Part shown: positions 22,756 to 34,881 of the stretch, piece after piece
Position numbering within the stretch: the first letter of the stretch is position 1
Layout of the letters: every line of letters starts with the position of its first letter
Source of the DNA: Hofstenia miamia
Taxonomy: Eukaryota > Xenacoelomorpha > Acoela
DNA length: 64,000 nucleotides
NCBI GenBank assembly: GCA_004352715.1
Contig: SCFE01000004.1
Location: 4,144,846-4,208,845 of the forward strand
Direction: 5' to 3'
The notes under the pieces: model-generated
What the model saw: the letters and a program-made list of their open reading frames with translations, nothing else
What the model was told of the DNA's origin: nothing
Database searches by the model: none
Position numbers and translations under genes: made by a program

Positions 22756-23717
22756 CATCGACAAGCAGCAAAGTGACATTCAATCAAGTAAGTCATTCAA
22801 TAGTTTTAAAAAACCTAAACTGTTACTAGAGGTGTGCGCCACGACCATAAATTTCACTCCTAACCGCAAACGGTGTCAATATACGGTTACAGCTGTGATT
22901 GAACAAACACAATATGTAGTACATTGAGTTCGCAGTTTAGAGTGTGGCCAGGGTGAAATCTAAACTATTTACCGTCAGTTTCCTGAATTTAATCTTTGTA
23001 CATGAAAATCAAAATGCGATAAAAAATATTGTAACTATCAATGAACAGTTCAAGGGGACTTTTTTAAAATATAGTCGCCTGAATCGCTGCCAATTACTTC
23101 AGCACATCAACAGTCATATAATGTAAATAACGATGGCGCACACCTCTGACCCTTACACATTCTAAATGATGATTAAAATGGATTGGGCTTAAATACCTAA
23201 CAAAAGCATCTGAATAAGAAGATTGTTAAAATAAAACGTCTATTTCAAGCGAATATTAGGAAATTTGTAATGAAAACTCATAATTTTATATTAAAATAGT
23301 TTCCATTCTGAGAAATATTACACATTAAAAGAGAAAAAATGTTTTATGAACTTTCAAATTACTGAAGGAAAGGATTTTAATGACATTCATACGCCTACTC
23401 TTGTCTTTGCTCCCAGTGCATGTATTCTACAGTCTTTGAACAACATAAAAAATGTTTCAGAAATAAGTAAAATTTATACATCTACTCACATTCTCAACAT
23501 GTTGCATTCTTGAACTCACAAATTCAAAAAATTGAATTCAATACATTCAAAATGTGCAAAAGTAGAAAAAATGAAAAAGGAAACTACATGTATATGCTGG
23601 TAAGGGAAAATAAGTACCATCGATATATTTTTAAATTACTCTTTTTATAACTTTTAGGTACAAACTAAATATTGGCAACCTTTCAAATTGAAACATTGAA
23701 AAGATGTTGTCATTCAA
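22756..23717. other. Intergenic stretch, nothing recognised
   Basis: Two short plus-strand open frames (to 22927 and 22944-23126) have no recognisable content. The region is the 3' flank of RRN3. Confidence 0.45.
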
Positions 23718-25301
23718 CTACGAAATGTGAGGCGATAAGCTCAACATTTCAGAATCCTGGATTAAACCCACGATGCTATCGGACGTACGACCATAAATAT
23801 GAGCCTCGTCATCGGAGTTTTCCGAAATGCTGTTTGTTCTTAAAACCGGTTTCTCAAGATAAAGACCATTAATGTACTGAGCGGATTTGGAGAGTAGGTA
23901 AGGTTCAAATGGGTAGAACGTATTCTCTTGAGAAATGGACAGACGATTTCGATCTTGATCATTCATGGCACTCTCCGAGTAATGAAATGCATTTCGGTTG
24001 TTGACTTCAATGATATTGTAACAGAACGCCGCTTGATACATGCGGGTGAGCGAGGCAAATGTGTTCACTATACTCTTCAAACAATGTTTCAACGGGTTAA
24101 GCAGTGAATGGATCATTTGCTCAAAATGCAGTTGCTTAAAGAATGCAGAACAATCAGACGAATCAAGAAATTGCCAATACGTGTTATTAAAAATGTACAT
24201 TAGTGCTTGGCACGTAAAATAAAACATAGAATACAAGGCGGCATGGTAGGAGTTATCAAGAGGCTCTCGCAGACGAATGTAACTTTGTATCCAATCAGCA
24301 ATGATGCACATTCTTTTTTGTTTCGACTCAACTGGTATATAGGCAGCATTACTGAGAAAACCGGCGATATAGTTTATTGCCATTTGTTTTTCAAACTGTG
24401 TTGATGAATGAGATCTAAATTTTCTCCACAAATAATCCAAAAAGTCTTCAATGAACTCCGCATCCAATGAATATAAATAAAACAAAATGTAGCTACTGTG
24501 TACAGTGGCATGACTGGTCAAAAACAGCATGTCAAAAAGAATAAGAGAAAACTTATAGATTTGCTTAGGATTTTTAGTGTACTGCTTTTTTAAAAATTCA
24601 AAACATAAGCACATTAAACTGTCAAAGATCTGGACGACTTCATTGGTGGGCGATTCAAGTTCAAAAATAGCACCATCGACGTTTGGGTCAGAAGCGCACT
24701 TGCGAAACACATTATAGGTGTGAAGATCGTATTTAATAATGTGATCGAATACAGTTAAATATATGTCGGTTCTGAATGGCTTTAGATGTTTGGATGCGAT
24801 GTTGAAAAGATGGGTGCAATAGTTCAAATGTACATCACCTTCTAGGGTAATATAGGGAGCAGATCTTTGTAATGATTTCACGAAATTTCGTGCACATACC
24901 TGACTTTTTTCACATAAAAGATTGAGCAAATGTCCCGTGCGCCTTGAAAAGCTTGCATGAGAGTCGAGGGTTTTGAGAGTTCTAAGTCTGCATATGAGTA
25001 CTTCAATCGCGTTTTGCGGGTGTGTCAAAACAATATCCACCATTAATTGTGAATAGACAATCCAAGTGTCATCATCGCAATCCACTGAAGAAATTTTAAA
25101 GAGGAACTGAAAAAGTTCTGCATGATGTCTAAAATTCATTAAAGAGACTGAATGCCGAAGACTTTGTAAATAGGAGTGCAGAGTACCGTCATTACAAGAA
25201 GCAGTTTGAAGAATGATAATAAATTTATTGTAATTTTCCTTATTACCAGTTTCAACCGCTTGCTTTAAGCATTGGGACAGTTCATCGGATGATGGCAGCA
25301 T
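23718..25301 (-). CDS. RRN3: RRN3/TIF-IA: RNA polymerase I initiation factor, single exon
   Basis: RRN3 binds RNA polymerase I and carries it to rDNA promoters, coupling rRNA synthesis to growth. The 527-residue frame follows the family throughout: a HEAT-like helical repeat body, FLTSHATVHSSYILFYLYSL (near residue 260), YIAGFLSNAAYIPV, CQALMYIF, HFEQMIHSLLNPLKHCLKS, FCYNIIEVNNRN and the C-terminal YPFEPYLLSKS block. Human RRN3 has 651 residues; this copy lacks the N-terminal leader and the Asp/Ser-rich acidic loop that normally follows the EGDV motif (here EGDVHLNYCTH, near residue 155). No intron is present within the frame. A donor-like GAG/GTAAGT just upstream of the ATG (near 25313) could mark an alternative 5' exon. 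Confidence 0.9.
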   Translation of the reverse strand: MLPSSDELSQCLKQAVETGNKENYNKFIIILQTASCNDGTLHSYLQSLRHSVSLMNFRHHAELFQFLFKISSVDCDDDTWIVYSQLMVDIVLTHPQNAIEVLICRLRTLKTLDSHASFSRRTGHLLNLLCEKSQVCARNFVKSLQRSAPYITLEGDVHLNYCTHLFNIASKHLKPFRTDIYLTVFDHIIKYDLHTYNVFRKCASDPNVDGAIFELESPTNEVVQIFDSLMCLCFEFLKKQYTKNPKQIYKFSLILFDMLFLTSHATVHSSYILFYLYSLDAEFIEDFLDYLWRKFRSHSSTQFEKQMAINYIAGFLSNAAYIPVESKQKRMCIIADWIQSYIRLREPLDNSYHAALYSMFYFTCQALMYIFNNTYWQFLDSSDCSAFFKQLHFEQMIHSLLNPLKHCLKSIVNTFASLTRMYQAAFCYNIIEVNNRNAFHYSESAMNDQDRNRLSISQENTFYPFEPYLLSKSAQYINGLYLEKPVLRTNSISENSDDEAHIYGRTSDSIVGLIQDSEMLSLSPHIS

Positions 25302-25681
25302 GGCCTGATAGACTTACCTCTGGTGTTTAAGGCAAGAATCTAAAATTATATAACGTGTCTTATAAAATATTAATAAAACAAAATATATATTAATAAGCAT
25401 AAAATATAAATTAGCACTTGAGAAGTCAAATGAATATTTATTACAAGTCTATAGACGAGTACTGTACATACAATGAACAGTTGGCAAAATATATCTCGCA
25501 TTTGATATTGAAACATATTTAGAATAAAATGCAATTGATGTGAATGAATTACTTTAAAATCAACAAAAGGATTCAAAATAAACTAATTAACGATTAAACC
25601 TCAGGACTAGTCCATCATATAATCTTAGCGGAAAATAATAGAGTAGCCCAAAATAAAATTAATAAGCGTTTCGCATACAAA
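25302..25681. other. RRN3 5' flank, nothing further recognised
   Basis: AT-rich region carrying the RRN3 upstream sequence and the 3' flank of AGK. Confidence 0.4.
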
Positions 25682-25943
25682 CAGGGACGGATTTAGGCAT
25701 TTTCAAAAGAGTAGGCGGTTTGAAATAAATTTAAGTTTAAAAGAGATATCTTAAATGGAACATTGAAATTTAAGATTAAAAGCAGTATTTAAGATTCATG
25801 AACGACATTTTAATTCTTAGATCAGATTCAACACTGGTAATAAACGCATAAGCATATAAATTTTACAATTATAATTTGCGCATCTTTTATTGAATCCAGG
25901 GGGAGGAAACACAACCCCCGCCCTACCCCTAAATCCGACCCTG
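25682..25943. mobile_element. Non-autonomous hAT element, 262 bp
   Basis: The left end is CAGGGACGGATTTAGG and the right end in reverse reads CAGGGTCGGATTTAGG, a 16-base terminal inverted repeat with one mismatch. The flanks CATACAAA and TATACAAA form an 8-bp target duplication with one mismatch, as hAT transposons make. The inside is AT-rich with no transposase frame. Confidence 0.8.
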
Positions 25944-26307
25944 TATACAAATATTTAACTTTTTTTTAGAAATTTTTAAAAATCAAACTTACAGAACAAA
26001 CAATCTTTTGGATACATGTTTAGAAAAAAAATTAGTAACATGATACGTGAGCTAGTTTAAGCCTTCTCATTATGCAGATAATTTAAATTTCCGGAAACAT
26101 TGTGCGAATACTTACGCTAGTCACTAGTTCAGTGTACACCCTATTACAAAACGCATCAGTATGTATTGTCTTATAAATTCAGTACATTTCAATGAAATAA
26201 TTTTCTGTCCAATCGAATTTCGAAGTAGTATACAAGAAATGCAGTCTCCACAAATAGAGACTCAAATTTAAAGATTCGCTAACGACATTACAACATCGAA
26301 GCGTTGA

Positions 26308-29300
26308 CTAGATATAACTTGTGATTGCATTTTTATGGAACTTGATATAAATCGGAAGAGCCTCAAAAGGTTCATTGTCGACGTTGAACCATTTTTTCTC
26401 ATATCCGGAGTTTAATGTGAGCCAAAGCTCTTTACAAAAAATGTCCTTTTCTGATGGCTTAAATTTCTCACTAGGATTACGCAGTCGATTTACTCCCTCT
26501 TGGAAGAAATCCCATTTGTTTGGGAATGATTTCGAGGAGATTCGAATGCTATCTTTATCTGGAGACACCTGCAATTGGGACGAGTCGAACTCCAGTCGAT
26601 GACGAGTGGAGCAATCGGGATTAGAGATCTAAAATAATTTACATTTTTACATTCAATAACTACAATTCAACAATCTAAAAATATTACTGACTCATTTAGC
26701 TTTAATACCAATGCAAATCTTTAATTATGCTTGTAGGTAGTACATGAAATATTTACCGAAAATTTCAAATAATAAAGAATTGATTAAATGGAATTTCAAC
26801 ATGAAATGTACTGAGAAGATACCTGACTAAAATCGACAGCCACTGGTGGCTTTGACTGTTTAGTGGAAAAGAGTCTTTTGAAGGAAAATGTACTCTGCCT
26901 TTTACGCCAATCTGCCAATTTTTGAATCTCAAGTTTTCGACATGAGCTACACCCTGAGCATGGAACTGTATATTCTATTACTCCACTAACTTAAATAGTT
27001 TAAGTCATCTTTATATCGCACAGATTTTTTAATGTTGGGAAAATCAAATCTCTTGTGAAATATAAATAAATTCTTAACAAAATAGTAAACTGTATTCTTA
27101 AACTATTTACAACCTATAATCGAAAGATTGCTCATTTTCAAACATGTAAGCGGCACGATGTTTCAGTGGACCAAGGTACCACAATCTGTCGCCTTTTGTC
27201 TGTTCAGCTGAAACGAATCGACCCAATTCAAGACCTACTGCTGAGAAGTAGGAGCGCTCCTGTCCTTCTGGATGAAGTTCAAGTGCAGGTAACTCTTCAG
27301 TGTTACCTTTAATTAATGACAGACATTGGGAAATGACGCGGCAAACTAGATCTAAATACTAATGTTGCTACTAATAAATAAGCGTTTTTACGAGAGAAGG
27401 AACCCTAAATGCAATGATATCGAAAGCTAAACAACTACAGTAGATGTTTAGATGATGTTAAAGAGTGTCACCAAACAGGTTTCCTCATTCTCAATATACA
27501 GTCACAAATTTAATATTTTATGCATACTAGTAACGAAAATTTTTTGCAATACATGTTGAATTTACAGGCACTACATCTTAAATGAAATGAGAAATTTGAT
27601 GATCTCAGCAAAATTTTTATTATTAGCCCTTTCCATTCGAAAGTCTGAAATGTACTTAGAAAGTCCAGAATTTTTGAAAAAATCCTATTTCTTATAAAAC
27701 GATTATATTTCTTGGTCAAATAAAAAAAAAAAAAAATTACATCTATTTATAACTAAATATAAGCACTAGCATGGAATGAGCGACTTCTCACTTTCTATGG
27801 GATTTTAATCACTGTCACAACAATTTTGATTTCGTTACCGCATTCCAAATAAATGTAGCATTCAAATTAAAACGCAAACAATAACTATAACAATATACAT
27901 CTGAACATCGTTCATGGGCGAGAACATCCTCACTTCCACTGACCCTCTCCACTTTCTCCTCTATTGGTTCATTTCTAATTCGACTTCTCTTAAACGCAAG
28001 ACCAACCGCTTATATTTTAGTTTCATTTTAAGAGTTTAAATAATATATTTTGACATATTAAATATAAATTTATTTACAATGCCCGTGCCAGCGCCTGGGA
28101 AGTAGGTATTGATCTAGATGAAGAGGTAGATGAATTAGATGACAAAGTAAAAGATGAAAATTGAAATCGAAATTGAAGTTGAAGATGACGATTAAGATTC
28201 ACTTCAATGTATACTTTTAAGAGTACAATGATCATGAAACTGAAATTAAAATTAGGATTTTTTCATTAAAATTACTAATAGCAATTAAAATTCAAACTGA
28301 ATCCTAAACTCCTTTCTGATTATCATTTTTACATTTTCGTTTACCAATCGTATTAGGATGAGAATCAAAAGGAAAAACAAAAACAGGCACAGATATCGCC
28401 TACAAAGAAATAGATAGAGCACATTCTTAAGCCTATATTTTAATACACAATTCTGACTGATATTTTTCTTGGTGGGCTTAATGGGCAGTGCTATTTCGGG
28501 ATCAAGAAAACCTGTCTTCGGGATGGGGATGTCGAAATCTCAGGATGGTGACAAAATCTAGTCTAATGACATGGTGAACGACGTCTATGAGCAAGTGTCA
28601 AAACGAAATAAAAGACACAGAATGAATATTACAAATAACATTTTATAGATGATTTGTAAAATACAAACAAATTATACACTTATGATTTTTAAATTACAAT
28701 TAAAATATAATTAAAATCATTATTAGTAGAAATATGTTTATTTATATTATTGGTAAACATTGCTATTAAGAAATTCTATAATTTTAACTCTAACGTTAAC
28801 TGGGTCGAGGTAGAAGTAGAAATAAAAATAAAAATTATCTTGTTTCGTTACACAAAATAAAAAACAAAATGTAGAGTTATATTTAAAATTAGATTCTGAT
28901 ACAGGTGCGGCTGCATTTGCAACTGCAAGTGCGACTGCGATTGCGAGCGCTATGTCTTCCGCTTTGTTTTCCCTTAAGTTCGTCATCTCATCCCCTCCTC
29001 CCAGTCTGTTAATATTCAAGTTCGTTCTCCCATTACTAACACGATCACTTTCATTGTAAATTGCAATTTCCACTTCGATTTTAATGATCATGGTTGTGTT
29101 ATCTTTCTCGTTATTTCTATTGCTAGTCCTCCACATCCACTTCCTCTTGATATTCTGCGTTTATTAGTCTTTGATTTTGATTTTGATGATCTATTCTTGT
29201 CTTATTTCTACAATTGTAGTCAGTGTGTTAAAATCAAATCGGCTATTTCCTCTCCTGCTCTTGTGTCTAGTGGTGCTCCTCAAGGTTCTGTGTTTGCTGT

Positions 29301-32300
29301 TCTCTTCTTCCTCATTGCTATCAACGACCTCCTCAAACTGTCCTCAACTCCTCCTGTCTCTAACTTTACCTCTGACTCTGATCTTGAATTTTTGGCTACT
29401 TGGTCTTCCGTTAACTATCTTGATTTTAGTCCAACCAAGACATGTGGTATTTCCTTTTCTGTATCTCCTCCTTCTGATCTTCCTCTTCCTGTGAACTTTT
29501 ATCATTCTCAACTTGAATTGGTCTGGTCATGTGTCCTTTCACCTTCGCAAAGCTAATTCTTCACTCTTTGCCCTCTTCGGCAATGTTCCCATTAATTCCA
29601 CGGCTGCTGTGAAACTCTTTGTTCAAGTCCATTTCTCGCGCCATTCTTATCTATGCTTCTCCCTGTTGGTGGCCTTCTCGTTCCTTGTCCCACTCTATGG
29701 AACGTTTCCAGAAGCGTGCCTTCAAATGGATCTTTCCTTTGCCATACAAAGACGCTCTTCCCAAATTTTCCACTCTCCCTCTGTCACTCTACTTCCATGC
29801 CTGTGATCTCCTTCTGTTCATTGGATCTTGATCCTCTTCATCTTCATAAGTTCTCTAATTCCTGCTGCACTCGCTCTGATGATGTTGTCACCTTCTCCAT
29901 TCGTCGTACGAAGAAACATCGCACCCTTCACTCGTTTTTCTATCGTGCTTGTACTGCTGCTAATTACATCTTCGTCTTCAACCTCAACCTCAACNNNNNN
30001 NNNNNNNNNNNNNNNNNNNNNNNNNNNNNNNNNNNNNNNNNNNNNNNNNNNNNNNNNNNNNNNNNNNNNNNNNNNNNNNNNNNNNNNNNNNNNNNNNNNN
30101 NNNNNNNNNNNNNNNNNNNNNNNNNNNNNNNNNNNNNNNNNNNNNNNNNNNNNNNNNNNNNNNNNNNNNNNNNNNNNNNNNNNNNNNNNNNNNNNNNNNN
30201 NNNNNNNNNNNNNNNNNNNNNNNNNNNNNNNNNNNNNNNNNNNNNNNNNNNNNNNNNNNNNNNNNNNNNNNNNNNNNNNNNNNNNNNNNNNNNNNNNNNN
30301 NNNNNNNNNNNNNNNNNNNNNNNNNNNNNNNNNNNNNNNNNNNNNNNNNNNNNNNNNNNNNNNNNNNNNNNNNNNNNNNNNNNNNNNNNNNNNNNNNNNN
30401 NNNNNNNNNNNNNNNNNNNNNNNNNNNNNNNNNNNNNNNNNNNNNNNNNNNNNNNNNNNNNNNNNNNNNNNNNNNNNNNNNNNNNNNNNNNNNNNNNNNN
30501 NNNNNNNNNNNNNNNNNNNNNNNNNNNNNNNNNNNNNNNNNNNNNNNNNNNNNNNNNNNNNNNNNNNNNNNNNNNNNNNNNNNNNNNNNNNNNNNNNNNN
30601 NNNNNNNNNNNNNNNNNNNNNNNNNNNNNNNNNNNNNNNNNNNNNNNNNNNNNNNNNNNNNNNNNNNNNNNNNNNNNNNNNNNNNNNNNNNNNNNNNNNN
30701 NNNNNNNNNNNNNNNNNNNNNNNNNNNNNNNNNNNNNNNNNNNNNNNNNNNNNNNNNNNNNNNNNNNNNNNNNNNNNNNNNNNNNNNNNNNNNNNNNNNN
30801 NNNNNNNNNNNNNNNNNNNNNNNNNNNNNNNNNNNNNNNNNNNNNNNNNNNNNNNNNNNNNNNNNNNNNNNNNNNNNNNNNNNNNNNNNNNNNNNNNNNN
30901 NNNNNNNNNNNNNNNNNNNNNNNNNNNNNNNNNNNNNNNNNNNNNNNNNNNNNNNNNNNNNNNNNNNNNNNNNNNNNNNNNNNNNNNNNNNNNNTATAAT
31001 TCATGAAACCTCCTCCACGCTTTCTATCCATTTAAAGCATCTTTACTCCTTCATTTGCTTCACTAAGCGCTATCCCGCCTGTTGGAAGACATCTTGGATC
31101 TCTCCGCTGTTAAAATCTAATCAGCTTCCCTCCTCGCAGGTCACGTCCTACCGCCCATTAGCTATTCTATCTCGACTGTCTATCATCTTTAAACGCCTTG
31201 TTTTTCGTTATGTTTTCCCTAAATTTCGTCACCTCATCTCCTCTTCTCAGCATGGTAACCTTCCAGGTCGTTCTAATATATCTAACTTGCTCACCTTGAT
31301 TGAAAACTGCTATTTCCACTCTGATCATAATGATCCTGCTTGCATTATCTTTCTTGACATTTCTAAAGATTTTGACCGACTCCCACATTCTCTTCTTGAC
31401 AAACTACGTTTATTTGGCTTTGATGCTGATATCATCGAACTATTCCAGTCTTACCTCTCCAATCATCGTCTGTGTGTTAAAATCAACTCGGCTATTTCCT
31501 CTCCTCAAGGTTCTGTGTTTGCTCTTCTCTTTTTCCTCATTGCTATCAACGACCTCCCTCAATCTGTCCTCAACTCATCCTGTCTACTGTATNNNNNNNN
31601 NNNNNNNNNAACTACGTTTATTTGGCTTTGATGCTGATATCATCGAACTCTTCCAGTCTTACCTCTCCATTCATCGTCTGTGTGTTAAAATCAACTCGGC
31701 TATTTCCTCTCCTGCTCTTGTGACTAGTGGCGCTCCTCAAGGTTCTGTGTTTGCTCTTCTCTTTTTCCTCATTGCTATCAACGACCTCCCTCAATCTGTC
31801 CTCAACTCATCCTGTCTACTGTATGTTGATGACACTGCGATTTTCAACTTTGATAGTTCTTTTGCCTCCAATATTACCTCTGATCTTAAGCTTTTGTCTA
31901 TTTGATCTTCTGTTAACCATCTTGATTTTAGTCCAAACAAGACATGTGGTATTTCCTTTTCTGCATCTCTCCCTTCTGATCTTCCTCTGCCTGTGAACTT
32001 TTCTTCTCATCATACTCATCTTGGAGTGCAACTTGCTGCTAACTTGAATTGGTCTGGTCATGTGTCCTTTCGCCTCCGCAAAGCTAATTCCTCACTCTTT
32101 GCACTCTTCCGCAATGTTCCCTTTAATTCCACGTCTGCTGTCAAACTCTCTTTGTTCAAATCCATTCCTCGTGCCATTCTACTCTACGCGTCTCCCTGTT
32201 GGTGGCCTTCCCGTTCCTTGTTCCACTCTATGGAACGTTTCCAGAAGCGTGCCTTCAAATGGATCTCTCTCTTGCCATACAAAGATGCTATTCTCAAATT

Positions 32301-34881
32301 CTCCACTCTCCTGCTGTCACTATACTTCCATGCCTGCGATCTCCTTCTGTTCAATCGCTTGCTCACTCGCAAAGTGGATCTTGATCCTTTTGATTTCATT
32401 ACGTTTTCTAATTGCCGCTCTAGTCACTCTGATGATGTTGTCACCTTCTCCATTCATCGTCCCAAGAAACATCGCACCCTTCACTCGTTTATCAATCGTG
32501 CTTGTACTGCTGCTAATTACATCTTGACTCTCAAGCCTCCAACATCCATTGATTTTTTCCCCGCCGCCGAGCTTCAAGAAATCTTTGATGTTTTTCCTGT
32601 TCGCTGAGCCCTTCTCCAATATTTAGAAATTCCTCATCATCCGAAAAATACAATAAAAGAGAATGTCAAATTGTGAGTTGGACATATTGGAAAAGTAGAA
32701 AATACTACAAAATTGGACTAGGTGAGATTATTTGTATGCTTCGTATAATTATTTTAAGCAGAAGTTATTTTTAACTGTATTTGCTATAAATCCAAAAAAC
32801 ATTAATGAGTCCAATTTGAGTAACTTCATTTCACTGAAGCTCGTTCAGCAAAATTGCCAATTTATCGTGTACATTGATTACAGTTTGAAAATTCATTATA
32901 AACAATTTATTGAGAAAGGAAAGGTTCAAATTATGAAGAAAACTATTAGATATAAAGCTGATGATGCAAAAAACTAAAAGGAATAACTGGCTTAAATATA
33001 AACCCACATTAAATAATTAGACATGCGAATCCAAATATTAGAAGGTATACATGTAGAAAACACAACAAATTCCACACAATAAAAATGGAATTCTAAAATA
33101 CTTCCAGCATTGAAAACAGTTCAAGATATCAATTTTAAGTTTTCCAACATTTTAACACGATTCCAGATTTCCAAGAAACGCGGATTAACTGCACCTTTTA
33201 AAAAAGATGTGTTAGAAGGCTTTGTCATTTCGCTTTACATAGAAATGTAAATAAATAAATTAACTGAATCATGGTTTTTAATCTTAGCACAAAATACAAC
33301 AGATGGCGCTCTAAAATATTCAATAATTCGCTAGATGTAGGAAATGCTGCAAATAAAACTGACACACGATTAATGCAATCGAAAATTATTGTGGCATATA
33401 ATTTGGTATAAATGACAATGTATTGCGCAACTTTATATTAACAAGAACTTAATCTTGCCATAAAGCATACATCAAATAAAATAACTGAAAATATATACAT
33501 GCTCACTGTCGGATCTCTTTATACCAGTGATTACTTCTCCTAATGTACCATCACCACCAGCAGCAACCACACCATCACATTCGTCTGCAACAGTAACCAA
33601 GGCTTTCGCTTCGCCTTCTTCTTCAGTTAAAACAACTCGCACATCAATACCACTGGCATGCAAAATTGGTGCAGCCATCCGAGAAAAGCGCGAGGAAGCC
33701 TAAATACAATTCAAAGACAGTGCAACATATTTATACATTGCATTAGGTTATGCATAACTGTTTATGGAAGTATGCCACCAGTTATGCATTTAGCAATTCG
33801 AAGGATATTGACAAGAATTCTAAATATCTTAAGCTCTCATGGTAATATTGAATACATATTGGTAGATGGGTACCCCATAAAAACTTCGAATATGTCAACC
33901 AGTCTTAGAATTTAACAAATATAATAAAAACAATGATGAAAAATTTCACTCGAAAATCGTAATTGAAGTGATTTTTTCTCATTGAATATTGTTTTCGATA
34001 TTTTTACTTCCCTTAATGAAAAATTACCAAATGAATATGCGTGACCAATACAAGTCTTGAAGAAGACAACTTAAATAAATTTTAGTCAAAATAAAGAAGC
34101 ACTAAATAATTTTGAAACAAAAAGTAATATCGGAGAAAGTTGTATTTTGCGAAACTGAAAAAATCACCAAACTAAATATAATTATAAATTACAAGGGAAT
34201 AACCTATTATCAGCTGTCCTCTTGGAACTATAACAACAGCGAAACGAAAATATACTAAGTCGGCATTTTTTTAGTAAAACCTAAATTTAGTTTAAGTTCT
34301 TTTGGTAGTAGTAGGAATCTAAGCAACCAAGATCAAATATTTTGTGTTTTGCGCAATTAAACAGGTGTGTGAATGTGTTCAAGTCGTCATCATACATGCA
34401 AAGTATTACCCTATTTGCAAAAAAATCGATAACATCATCAAATATACCAGATTTTCTTAAAAACTAAAACAAAAAATTGTGGTTTCAAAAACACCAAAGT
34501 GATAAATTTGTCTAAACACAGCCAAATTTCGACAGCTTATTAAACACAGCTTATTTCGAAAGTGGGAAAATGGATATTTAAAACTTTTAGAACGGAATTG
34601 TTATTTTACAATTTCATCAAGGAGATGCTTTAAACAGATGCTTCATGACCAACCTTATTATCACCAGCAGCCGGATTAAGGAATACAATGATCCGTCGTG
34701 TTTTTTCTTGTGCGTTTGATAATTGTTCATTGCCAAATGTTTGGGCTTTCAAGCAGGCGTTTGATATCGCATGGTTTTCAGAAAGACGATGCAAGGACCA
34801 ATGACCAGCACCGATTAAGCACGAAAACCCAAGGAGGGACTTTTTCCAGTGAGTACGAATTGTTTGAAGAGTCTGGGCCAT
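26308..34881 (-). CDS. AGK: Acylglycerol kinase (AGK), mitochondrial; one exon missing
   Basis: AGK phosphorylates mono- and diacylglycerol to lysophosphatidic and phosphatidic acid at the inner mitochondrial membrane, and in mammals is also a TIM22 subunit. Exons (minus): 34881-34654 (RTHWKKSLLGFSCLIGAGHW, the N-terminal anchor; VFLNPAAG), 33699-33499 (MAAPILHASGIDV; the DAGK nucleotide loop AAGGDGTLGEVITG), 27345-27114 (DRLWYLGPLKHRAAY), 26985-26823 (IEYTVPCSGCSSC) and 26628-26308 (C-terminal lobe, FEALPIYIKFHKN, stop). Phases fit except that one exon of about 125 bases, encoding the usual IPLG segment, is missing between 33499 and 27345, where a 1000-N gap and LINEs lie. The five exons total 1145 bases; human AGK has 422 residues. 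A partial inverted copy lies at 50396-50797. Confidence 0.9.
26944..28653 (+). repeat. Long inverted repeat, left arm (AGK exons 3'-side and intron)
   Basis: This 1.7-kb stretch reappears reverse-complemented at 49104-50797. The arms share the 232-base AGK exon, intron sequence and flanks, with short indels and diverged patches (for example 28080-28200 against 49560-49670). The intervening 20 kb contains the rest of AGK and all of INTS14. Confidence 0.85.
28960..29994 (+). mobile_element. LINE copy A (CR1/Jockey-like), truncated by gap
   Basis: This is antisense in the AGK intron. Pieces read SGAPQGSVFAVLFFLIAIND, the RT motif before the catalytic aspartates, then FSPTKTCGISFS, and a C-terminal block with SMERFQKRAFKWI-like and RRTKKHRTLHSFF sequences. 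The palm centre with YVDD is deleted relative to copy B. Several frame breaks are present. The copy runs into the 1000-N gap. Confidence 0.75.
29995..30994. other. Assembly gap (1000 Ns)
   Basis: A gap of exactly 1000 Ns, probably of arbitrary size. It lies in the AGK intron and may hide the missing AGK exon and the 5' half of LINE copy B. Confidence 0.99.
31007..32660 (+). mobile_element. LINE copy B (CR1/Jockey-like RT), nearly intact 3' half
   Basis: Plus strand, antisense to AGK. RT motifs occur in order: SYRPLAILSRLSIIFKRLV near 31150, FLDISKDFDRLPHSLLDKL near 31350-31400, SSPALVTSGAPQGSVFALLF near 31710, and the catalytic YVDDTAIF near 31822. One TGA stop interrupts at about 31902, after which the thumb and C-terminal region run open to the stop at 32605 (HTHLGVQLAANLNWSGHVS, ending DVFPVR). 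A 17-N gap at 31593-31609 separates a duplicated 183-base piece. The endonuclease domain is not visible. The end is followed by an A-rich tail with AATAAA-like sequence. Confidence 0.85.
31410..31826. repeat. Direct duplication across a 17-N gap inside LINE copy B
   Basis: The sequence from about 31410 to 31592 recurs at 31610-31824. The second copy also carries a GCTCTTGTGACTAGTGGCGC segment missing from the first. It looks like an assembly overlap of two LINE copies or alleles. Confidence 0.7.
32661..33498. other. AGK intron sequence, nothing recognised
   Basis: AT-rich intronic sequence. It was checked for the missing AGK exon (IPLG block) and none was seen. Confidence 0.4.
33700..34653. 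other. AGK intron 1
   Basis: Intron between the first two AGK exons. No repeat ends or exons were recognised. Confidence 0.6.

Noticed and set aside
23672-24404. Plus-strand ORFs over RRN3
   Set aside because: Antisense shadows of the RRN3 coding frame.
27510-27719. 69-codon frame preserved in both arms of the inverted repeat (also 50001-50228)
   Set aside because: Conserved because the DNA is duplicated; it lies in an AGK intron, has no recognisable content, and the two copies differ by an indel.
28747-29136. 129-codon minus-strand frame with an Ala/Val-rich stretch
   Set aside because: Lies antisense over LINE copy A and has no family features.
29653-31031. Open frames of 350-450 codons across 29995-30994
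   Set aside because: Frames through the N gap; only the LINE pieces at the edges are real sequence.
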